A stretch of DNA of 64,000 nt from Paraburkholderia sprentiae WSM5005 (lineage in GTDB: Bacteria > Pseudomonadota > Gammaproteobacteria > Burkholderiales > Burkholderiaceae), in the NCBI RefSeq assembly GCF_001865575.2, contig NZ_CP017562.2, forward strand, positions 1,116,001-1,180,000, written 5' to 3'. Each line of letters starts with the position of its first letter. Position 1 is the stretch's first letter. A program made the position numbers and the translations under genes. Positions 57,412 through 64,000 of the stretch are shown in pieces. The notes beneath the pieces are model-generated. The model was not told the DNA's origin. It ran no database searches and was given only the letters and a program-made list of their open reading frames with translations.

Positions 57412-58620
57412 TCAGTGCGCAGCAGAGGCGGGCGCGGGGGACGCGGCCGGCTGTGCCGTTGGCGACGCATCGGGCGCGGGCCGCGCCTCGACACGCTGAC
57501 CCGGCTGCACCTTCTGCCATCCATCGACGATCAGGCGCTCGCCGGGCTTCAGGCCATCGCGTACGGTCCAGCGTCCTTCGCCCTGTTCGCCGAGATCGAT
57601 ATTGCGGCGGACCACGGTGCCGTCGTCGGCGACCAGCGCGACGCTCGCGATGCCGTGATCGAGCTGCACCGCCCGCTCGGGAATGCGGATGCCCTGCAGA
57701 TGTCCCGCCGCGCTGATGCGCCCGCGCACGAACTGCCCCGGCAACAGCGTGCGGTCCGGATTCGCGAACTGCGCGCGCACCGTCTGCGTGCCGGTGGACG
57801 GATCGACGACAAGATCGGCGAAGTCCAGAAAGCCGCGCTCGTTGTAGAGCTGGCCGTTGGCGAGGATCAGCTGCACTTCGACATGCTTCATGCTGGTCGG
57901 CTTGCGCGTGCCCGACTGGATCTGCTGTTCGATGTCGAGCATCGCGGTGTTTGACTGCGTGAACACCGCGTTGATCGGCGTCAGCTGGTTGACCTGCGTG
58001 AGCAACGTGGCCGCGCTGGCGCTCACGAGCGCGCCTTCGGTGACGAGCGCGCGGCCCGCGCGCCCGGCGATCGGCGTGCGCACGATGCAGCGATCGAGCC
58101 GCAACTGCGCGAGCGCGACGGCCGCGCGGGCATCGGCGACGTTGGCCTGAGCCTGTTGCATCGTCGCGAGCGCCGCGTCGTATTCCTGCGCGCTGACCGC
58201 ATGTCGACCGACCAGCGGCTTGAACCGGTCCACCACCGAGGCCGCGTTGTCACGCACAGCGCTCGCGCGCGCGAGCGCGGCCTGCGCCTGCTGCAACTGC
58301 GCGCGATAGTCGCTCGCGTCGATCTGGAACAGCGGGGCGTTGGCCGGCAGGTCGGTGCCTTCCTGATAAAGCGTGCGCTCGACGATGCCATCGACGCGCG
58401 CGCGAATCTCGGCGGTGCGCACGGCCTCGATACGCCCGGGCAACTCGACGACGTCAGCGACAGCAGTGGTGGAAACCGTTTCGACCAGCACGGGGACCGG
58501 CGGCATCGACGCGGCGGTGGGCGTCTCCTGTCGGTCGTTGCAGGCGGCAAGCAGCAGCGGCAAACCGGTGATCAGCAGCGATATGGCACGACTACGCAGG
58601 CGGAACGCGGAGCGAAGCAA
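57412..58620 (-). CDS. RND periplasmic adaptor lipoprotein (AcrA/MexA-like)
   Basis: A 402-residue membrane-fusion protein, lipidated through a Cys near residue 27 (LLLAAC). It has the lipoyl-type half VADVVELPGRIEAVRTAEIRARVDGIVERTLYQEGTDL, the coiled coil, the other half IAGRAGRALVTEGALVSA, and the barrel region ending RTVRAQFANPDRTLLPGQFVRGRI. First gene of the operon adaptor-pump-channel, 11 bases before the pump. No TetR-type regulator gene is beside it. Confidence 0.94.
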   Translation of the reverse strand: MLRSAFRLRSRAISLLITGLPLLLAACNDRQETPTAASMPPVPVLVETVSTTAVADVVELPGRIEAVRTAEIRARVDGIVERTLYQEGTDLPANAPLFQIDASDYRAQLQQAQAALARASAVRDNAASVVDRFKPLVGRHAVSAQEYDAALATMQQAQANVADARAAVALAQLRLDRCIVRTPIAGRAGRALVTEGALVSASAATLLTQVNQLTPINAVFTQSNTAMLDIEQQIQSGTRKPTSMKHVEVQLILANGQLYNERGFLDFADLVVDPSTGTQTVRAQFANPDRTLLPGQFVRGRISAAGHLQGIRIPERAVQLDHGIASVALVADDGTVVRRNIDLGEQGEGRWTVRDGLKPGERLIVDGWQKVQPGQRVEARPAPDASPTAQPAASPAPASAAH

Positions 58621-58943
58621 GAGAAACTCCTTTGATCAAGGCAGTCTTTTTTGCGCGTGAGATCGGTGACGGGTTTGACGATTTGCAGTCGAATTAACTA
58701 TTAAGGACGTATGGGCGCGTTAATGCGCGGAAAAGATTTCCGTTGATCCTACCGGGTCTGGGTGGCTTGTCAATTTATTCTTGGTTGTTGCGAGCTGGCG
58801 TGGCCTCGCAACGAGCAGGCGGAGGATGAATGCTATTTGTCAATTACATGTCAATTGCAATCCGGCAATTGCCGCAATTTAAAGGCATGCAAGTGTCGGC
58901 GAAATCGATGCGACTGAAAAAAATACTGCGGGTCCATACATGA
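58621..58943. promoter_or_regulatory. 323-bp upstream region of the RND operon with TGTCAATT repeats
   Basis: No gene here. TGTCAATT occurs three times: 58768-58775, 58838-58845 and 58849-58856; the last two are 11 bp apart (one helical turn). The region is AT-richer than its surroundings, also has GCGC-GTTAAT-GCGC, and must hold the RND operon promoter. Repeats suggest a regulator site; the regulator is unknown. Confidence 0.4.
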
Positions 58944-60416
58944 TCACACTGGCGCTCGCTTGCGCTCCGGGTGCCGCAACACCGAACGATTGCGGCCGTA
59001 CGACAGATAGATCGTCATGCCGATCACCAGCCACACGACGAGCCGCAGCCACGTGATAAGCGGCAAGCCGACCATCAGCAGCAGGCAGAACAGAATGCCG
59101 AGCACCGGCACGAGCGGAACGCCAGGCACGCGGAACGGACGGGTCGCGTCCGAGTCGCTGCGCCGCAGATAGATCACCGCGCCGCACACGAGGACGAAGG
59201 CGAACAGCGTACCGATGCTGACCATCTCACCCAGCACGCCGATCGGTGTCAGCGCGGCGACGATCGCGACGACGGTGCCGATCAGCATCTGGCTCAGATA
59301 AGGCGTGTGCAACCGCGAATGCACGCGCGAGAACATCGGCGGCAACAGACCGTCCTGCGACATCGCGAAGAAGATGCGGCTCTGTCCATAGAGCAGCACG
59401 AGTATCACGGTGGTCAGCCCCGTCAACGCGCCGATTTTAATCAGTATCGCGAACCAGTTGAGCCCGATCGCGTCGACGCCCTTCGCGATCGGATCGGGAA
59501 CGTTCAGCTCGGAGTAGGGAACGATGCCGGTTAGCACGGCGGCGACGAGAATGTACAGCACCGTGCAGATGACGAGCGAGCCGAGAATGCCGATCGGCAT
59601 GTCGCGCTGCGGCCGTCGCGCTTCCTGGGCGGCGGTCGACACCGCATCGAAACCGATGAACGCGAAAAACACCACTGCCGAGCCGCGCAGAATGCCGCTC
59701 ATCCCGAAACTGCCGAACTGGCCGGTGTTGGTAGGAATGAACGGATGCCAGTGTTCGGGCTTGATGAAAAACACGCCTATGGCGATAAACGCGACCACCA
59801 CGGTCAGCTTGACCGCGACCATCACGTTGTTGAGCCGGGCAGATTCCTTCGTACCCAACACGAGCAAGGTGGTCAGTATCGCGATGATCAGCACCGCCGG
59901 CAGGTTGATCACACCCGTGAGCGTCGAGCCATCGGGCAGCTTCACGATGGTGCCGGGCGCCGCGGCGACGGTGGGCGGAATCTCGATGCCGACGTTGCGC
60001 AACAGGCTCACGATATAGCCGGACCAGCCGACCGCGACAGTCGCCGCGCCCATTGCGTATTCGAGGATCAGATCCCAGCCGATGATCCACGCGAAGATCT
60101 CGCCAAGCGTCGCATACGTGTACGTGTAGCTGCTGCCGCACACGGGCAGCATCGCCGCGAGCTCCGAATAGCATAGGCCGACGAACGCGCAGGCGATGCC
60201 GCCCAGCACGAACGACAGCGTGATGGCCGGTCCTGCGAACTGCGCGGCGGCGGTGCCGGTCAGCACGAAGATGCCGGCGCCGATGATCGCGCCGATGCCC
60301 ATCGCGGTGATACTCGTCGCGCCAAGCGTTTTCGACAGCTTGCGGCCTTCTTCGACGTCGGCGCTGCCGACGATATCGGCGATGGTTTTGCGTGCCATGT
60401 AACCGGTAGCGGCCAT
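58944..60416 (-). CDS. APC-family amino-acid permease
   Basis: A 490-residue, 12-14-span permease of the cationic-amino-acid-transporter group: GAIIGAGIFVLTGTAAAQFAGPAITLSF (span 1, Gly-rich substrate site), CYSELAAMLPVCGSSYTYTYATLGEIFAWIIGWDLILEYAMG, and FFAFIGFDAVSTAAQEARRPQRDMPIGI. The C-terminal part carries two more spans before a charged tail. It should import amino acids by proton coupling. The start at 60416 has AGGGAC upstream. Confidence 0.9.
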   Translation of the reverse strand: MAATGYMARKTIADIVGSADVEEGRKLSKTLGATSITAMGIGAIIGAGIFVLTGTAAAQFAGPAITLSFVLGGIACAFVGLCYSELAAMLPVCGSSYTYTYATLGEIFAWIIGWDLILEYAMGAATVAVGWSGYIVSLLRNVGIEIPPTVAAAPGTIVKLPDGSTLTGVINLPAVLIIAILTTLLVLGTKESARLNNVMVAVKLTVVVAFIAIGVFFIKPEHWHPFIPTNTGQFGSFGMSGILRGSAVVFFAFIGFDAVSTAAQEARRPQRDMPIGILGSLVICTVLYILVAAVLTGIVPYSELNVPDPIAKGVDAIGLNWFAILIKIGALTGLTTVILVLLYGQSRIFFAMSQDGLLPPMFSRVHSRLHTPYLSQMLIGTVVAIVAALTPIGVLGEMVSIGTLFAFVLVCGAVIYLRRSDSDATRPFRVPGVPLVPVLGILFCLLLMVGLPLITWLRLVVWLVIGMTIYLSYGRNRSVLRHPERKRAPV

Positions 60417-60663
60417 GATGAGTCGTCCCTTTCGAATGGTGATCAGGCGCGAACCGGCTCGGCTGCTGGCGGCTCGTGGAGCACGACAAAAACATCCGTC
60501 GCCGCGCATGGCAACGGCCACGGCAGGTGCGGGTGAAAGCGGCCAACGGAAAAGTCTGAATTCAGTCTATGCCGGATTAAAAGCAAAGTGAAATCCGCTT
60601 GCCTCGTCGGTGACGATTGGGCAGCGCCATCGCCGGTTTGCGCGGCATCGGGCGCGCCACGGC

Positions 60664-61407
60664 TCAGCCGATGCGCCCGCGCCGCAGCACGGCACTCAGA
60701 CCGAGCGAGTGGCCGGGGTCGTAGTAATGAATGAGCAACGTGCGCCGCTGCCCGTGCTGGACGTCGAGATTCGCATGCTGAAGTGCGAAGCCGTTGAATT
60801 CATAAACGCTGCCGGGTTTGACCGGAATGCGCTTGCAGTTGCCGACCCGCAGATCATGCAAGGTATGCCAGCTGCGCCAACTGAGCGGCAAACTGTGCAG
60901 GAAGCCGTGGCGCACCTTGCAGATCACGTTGGTCAGCGTCGTCACGGACAGGCGCGGCTTGCAGTACATCACGAGGTCGCCGTTGTGAACCCCGTCGGGT
61001 GCGAGCTGAAGCGGAATCAGCAGCGTCAGCAGGTGCGAGTCGTAATGGCGGCAGTGGCTCTCCGCCAGCGTGGCGTTGCTCGCACAGCGCAACACGTGGA
61101 ACGGCTCCGCCGGTAAATCTGTCCAGCCGATTTTCGTGGCCATCGCGCGCATATTCGCGCAGATCGACTGCTCTAGCTCGCGAAAGGCTTGACCGCGACG
61201 CAGCATGTACGCGATCGTCGCGCCGGACTGCGAGCGCTGTGGCGTGTCGCCGAACAGGTGATCGATGAATTCGTTGATTTCGGCGATCGTCTGCAGGGGA
61301 ATCACGTCATCAAAAGATTTGAAAGCGACACTTTTGTCGATTCGAATCCGCTTGGTCTGATTATTCCGACGCACATCTGTCAGGGTATTCATCGCCCAAA
61401 TTTCCAT
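60664..61407 (-). CDS. 2OG-Fe(II)-oxygenase-like protein of unknown role
   Basis: A 247-residue protein. The C-terminal half has an Fe(II)-type facial triad arrangement: H121-Y-D123 (CRHYDSHLLTLLIPLQL), a distal His at 211 (FALQHAN) and Arg at 221-222 (GQRRTLLIHYYDP), with GDLVMYCKP and KPGSVYEFNG between, the layout of small 2-oxoglutarate/Fe(II) dioxygenases. The N-terminal part is not recognised. ATG at 61407 has AAGGAA upstream; MNTLTD at 61392 is an alternative. There is no family name I can give; the substrate is unknown. It lies between the permease and a low-GC stretch before the chemoreceptor. Confidence 0.6.
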   Translation of the reverse strand: MEIWAMNTLTDVRRNNQTKRIRIDKSVAFKSFDDVIPLQTIAEINEFIDHLFGDTPQRSQSGATIAYMLRRGQAFRELEQSICANMRAMATKIGWTDLPAEPFHVLRCASNATLAESHCRHYDSHLLTLLIPLQLAPDGVHNGDLVMYCKPRLSVTTLTNVICKVRHGFLHSLPLSWRSWHTLHDLRVGNCKRIPVKPGSVYEFNGFALQHANLDVQHGQRRTLLIHYYDPGHSLGLSAVLRRGRIG

Positions 61408-62100
61408 TCGTTCCTTGTTCTACGACCGTAATGAAAATATGCTTTACGAGACTGGAACAATGTGCGCCAGCGTACACAAAGTGCTCGGGCGATTGAGCGC
61501 GGTCATCTAATCCTAAGTCGATTTTCTTTGACCAGTTTTAATATCGCGGCGGCGATTTATCAATTGCTGCCACTGCGATGGTGGGCTTGTGCTCGAACGG
61601 GGCATCGCTTTTTTCGAAGCTGCGTGAAGGCGTCCCCGACGACCGTTTCCCGCGCCCCGTCTGCTATCAGGATTTGCCCGATCCAGGTATTTGCCCTGAT
61701 ATCCCAAGTTGCTAAGCACGTGAGCCGGAATCGATATGGACGATTTCCCTTCGGCCACCTGTCGGGCCACCTCGTTCAATCCCCGTACGTGGATTCAAAA
61801 ATGCCAGTGAATCCGATTTTTGTGCAGGGACGTAACAGCGATAGTGGAATACGCTGTCGCGATCTAATCGAAGACAAAGCCGACTATGAATCGGGCATTA
61901 GGAAGAGACGTGTTCAAACGGTACGGCGTTATCGCCGCCCAATCCGAATTTCCTCTGTGCGCGGGGATGCACCGCATACAGGACCTCGAATTCATCCCGT
62001 CCGAATGGCATGCGCATCCGCCGAGGCTTTGCGCGCGCGATGTCGCTCATTGCCGCCCGGTGACAGGCGACCGCTTTCCCGCCTCTCCCGGTGGTGACAA
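61408..62100. other. 693-bp gene-poor stretch before the chemoreceptor gene
   Basis: Base composition is lower in GC than the flanks. Frames here (for example 61462-62097 forward and 61513-61779 reverse) give translations with no family signature and no good ribosome site. A weak inverted repeat, GGATTC (61791-61796) with GAATCC (61809-61814), is followed by GATTTTT. This may be a remnant of inserted DNA given the transposase fragment at the end of the window. Confidence 0.5.
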
Positions 62101-63633
62101 ATGAAACTCGTCCATCAACTGCCGCTGGCGTTTGGCATTGCTTTATTGGCCGCATCGACGGCGGGCGTGTTCGGCGTTGTGGAGATGAACAACGCCGCGA
62201 ATGCCTACGAGCGTCTTATCGAAGTAAATGGCGCGCAGCAACGCAGGATCGCGGATGCTCTGGTTGCTTTCAAGAATCAGGTGCAGAACGGTAAGGACAT
62301 CATTGTGCGCGGCAAGGATCCCGCGCAATTCGACAAATACTGGAGCGCCTTCCAGAAGTATGAACAGGCGTCGCAAAGCGATACGGAAAAGCTCGCCTAC
62401 GAATTGCCGCCGGGCGAAGTCCGCGCGAGAATCGAGCAGTTCAATGTGCTTCACCGTCAGATGGGCGAGTCGCTTCGTCAGGCGCTCGTCCAATTCAAGG
62501 CGTCGGGGTTCGATATCGGAGCGGCGGACCGGGCGATCGACGGCATAGACCGGAAACCGGCAATACTGTTGCGTGAATCCGGTAGCAAAATCGTGGAGCA
62601 GACGTCTGTCGCCATCGCCGACGCAAAGAAAAAGCAGACGCGCGCTATCCTGGCGAGTTGCAGCGTGATGGCGATCACGATGATGGCGGGCATCGCGTGC
62701 GCCGTGATGTTCTCGCGCGCGATCACCAGGAAGCTGGGCGGTGAGCCTGACGACGCCCGTAACGCAGCGCGCCGGATAGCGACGGGCGCGCTCGACATCG
62801 AGCTGCACGTGCGGCCGGGCGACACGGACAGCCTGATGGCCGCCATGAAAGCAATGACTGGCGCGCTGGTTCGCATCGTCGGTCAGGTGCGAGCGAGCAG
62901 CGATTCCATAGCGACGGGTTCAGCGCAGATCGCCTCCGGTAACGCGGACCTCAGCCAACGAACCGAGGAACAGGCGAGCGCCGTGCAGGAAACGGCCGCG
63001 TCGATGGAACAGCTCGGGGCGACCGTCAGACAGAATGCGCAAAACGCCCGCGAGGCAAGTCAGCTGGCTGTGAACGCGTCTGCGGTCGCGCAAAAAGGCG
63101 GCACGGTGGTGGATCAGGTGGTCCAGACCATGACCGGAATCAACGACAGTTCGCGCAAGATCGCCAGCATCGTCGGGATCATCGACTCGATCGCGGCGCA
63201 GACTAACATTCTCGCGATCAACGCGGCGGTCGAAGCGGCTCGTGCGGGTCCGCAAGGCCGTGGCTTTGCCGTGGTGGCGACGGAAGTTCGCGGTCTCGCA
63301 AAGCGTAGCGGCCAGGCTGCCAGTGAAATTCAGGCGCTGATCGCGGACAGCGTTGAGCACGTGGGCCGCGGTACGGCATTGGTCGAGGAGGCCGGTACGA
63401 CGATGTCGGAGATTGTCTGCGCAATCGAGCGTGTGACCGCGATCGTGGACGCGATCAGCATAGCGAGCGCGGAGCAAAGCATCGGCGTCGAGCAGGCAGG
63501 CGAGGCGGTCGGCCAGATCGATCAGACGACGCAGCACAACGCGGCCCTGGTGGAACAAAGCGCAGCGGCAGCTGAGAGCCTCAGACAACAGGCGGCACAA
63601 CTCGTCGATTCCGTGGCGCAGTTTCGGCTTTGA
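62101..63633 (+). CDS. Methyl-accepting chemotaxis protein
   Basis: A 510-residue chemoreceptor. Span 1 is at residues 7-27, a helical periplasmic sensor of about 150 residues (4-helix bundle type by pattern), span 2 near 179-202, then HAMP ([22 protein letters not shown]), then the long signalling coiled coil with [18 protein letters not shown]. The tip hairpin reads [33 protein letters not shown]; Pro stands where Glu is usual. The end [10 protein letters not shown] looks complete. GGTGG lies before the ATG. A transposase remnant starts shortly after the stop. Confidence 0.93.
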   Translation: MKLVHQLPLAFGIALLAASTAGVFGVVEMNNAANAYERLIEVNGAQQRRIADALVAFKNQVQNGKDIIVRGKDPAQFDKYWSAFQKYEQASQSDTEKLAYELPPGEVRARIEQFNVLHRQMGESLRQALVQFKASGFDIGAADRAIDGIDRKPAILLRESGSKIVEQTSVAIADAKKKQTRAILASCSVMAITMMAGIACAVMFSRAITRKLGGEPDDARNAARRIATGALDIELHVRPGDTDSLMAAMKAMTGALVRIVGQVRASSDSIATGSAQIASGNADLSQRTEEQASAVQETAASMEQLGATVRQNAQNAREASQLAVNASAVAQKGGTVVDQVVQTMTGINDSSRKIASIVGIIDSIAAQTNILAINAAVEAARAGPQGRGFAVVATEVRGLAKRSGQAASEIQALIADSVEHVGRGTALVEEAGTTMSEIVCAIERVTAIVDAISIASAEQSIGVEQAGEAVGQIDQTTQHNAALVEQSAAAAESLRQQAAQLVDSVAQFRL

Positions 63634-63650
63634 AGAAAAGCTGAAGAACG

Positions 63651-64000
63651 TGCTGTGCGGCGGTTTCGCGAAACGTGCGTCATGTCCGGCGAAGGGGGGC
63701 ACGTAGGCATTCGCGGCGGCGACGGTACTGATGGCGCGCAGCCGCAGTTCCTTGACCAGCCGGTCCTGCAGCGTCAGGTGGGCGCGCTCGACGCAGCCCT
63801 TCGCGGAGTCCGAATTCGTGCATAACATGTCCATGTTGAGTTCGTACATCCCGCGGCCGAAGTGCGTCACGGCCTCGCCCGGCCATTCAGCCAGCTTCTC
63901 GCACGCCAGCGTCGGTCCGAAATCGGCATAACGCTCACGCACCAGCGCCATGGCCCGCGCCCGCAGATCCACCGGCAGTTCGCGGTTGCCGGGCTGGCCA
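63651..64000 (-). pseudogene. Remnant of an ISNCY-type transposase
   Basis: On the reverse strand, the frame GQPGNRELPVDLRARAMALVRERYADFGPTLACEKLAE (from the window edge) jumps directly to GEAVTHFGRGMYELNMDMLCTNSDSAKGCVERAHLTLQDRLVKELRLRAIST…ANAYVPPF, both parts of one ISNCY-type transposase, with the catalytic core between them deleted in frame. The 3' end stops near the chemoreceptor stop. The remnant continues past the window edge. Not a working gene. Confidence 0.8.

Noticed and set aside
61513..61779. 88-codon reverse frame in the low-GC region
   Set aside because: No ribosome site or family likeness; the region looks like decayed or non-coding DNA.
62920..63972. 350-codon reverse frame covering the transposase remnant and the chemoreceptor
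   Set aside because: Only the part from about 63651 up is transposase; the rest is antisense to the chemoreceptor. It is not one gene.

Overview
The window looks like ordinary chromosome from Burkholderia sensu lato, most likely Paraburkholderia. It is very GC-rich with GC-biased third codon positions. Many proteins are of types I know from that group: a small FmdB zinc ribbon, a DUF6723-like protein, the PaoABC-type molybdenum oxidoreductase, phosphoketolase followed by acetate kinase, HAE1 RND pumps with lipoprotein outer-membrane factors, and an IclR-controlled operon. No tRNA, rRNA, CRISPR array, prophage or intact insertion sequence was found. The genus is inference; no database search was possible.

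Layout. 1-6.3 kb: the end of a cupin gene, transketolase, three small reverse-strand genes, a conserved lipoprotein and the ZapE-type ATPase. 6.5-12.3 kb: a TPP-dependent pyruvate-oxidase-like enzyme, a BrkB membrane protein, and two members (nuclease and ATP-dependent ligase) of the four-gene ligase-associated repair cluster. 12.7-19.2 kb: a lone receiver protein, an SDR, a small secreted protein, paoABC and a PRC-barrel protein. 19.4-24.1 kb: glgX, a DUF2934 protein and an AI-2E-family exporter with an extra C-terminal domain. 24.1-28.6 kb: an EmrAB plus outer-membrane-factor drug efflux operon. 28.7-33.5 kb: a Rieske flavoprotein divergent from a hybrid sensor kinase. 33.7-40.4 kb: a ParDE toxin-antitoxin pair, a thioredoxin-YjbQ-aldolase operon, a sugar-efflux-type MFS protein, 6-phosphogluconate dehydrogenase and a HAD phosphatase. 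40.7-44.6 kb: xfp-ackA and a BON protein. 44.8-47.1 kb: YceH, then a lone MreB paralogue followed closely by a SLATT-like two-TM protein. 47.3-50.9 kb: a cupin-MFS-SDR-IclR operon with a strong palindrome in its promoter region. 51.2-58.6 kb: a DegP/DegQ protease and an RND efflux operon. 58.9-64 kb: an amino-acid permease, an orphan 2OG-Fe(II)-oxygenase-like protein, a methyl-accepting chemotaxis protein, and a decayed ISNCY-type transposase that runs off the end.

How the genes work together. Central sugar-phosphate metabolism recurs: transketolase, 6-phosphogluconate dehydrogenase, class I aldolase, phosphoketolase plus acetate kinase, GlgX and the pyruvate-oxidase-like enzyme. Together they could route pentose and hexose phosphates, or pyruvate, to acetyl phosphate or acetate under stress. 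Efflux and envelope stress form a second theme (EmrAB-OMF, RND-OMF, DegP, lipoproteins).

The items most worth a second look are the mreB-SLATT pair, the C-terminal domain on the AI-2E exporter, the 12-bp-arm palindrome at 50962-50992, the perfect palindrome at the parDE promoter, and the orphan 2OG oxygenase. I saw no convincing wholly new multi-gene system.
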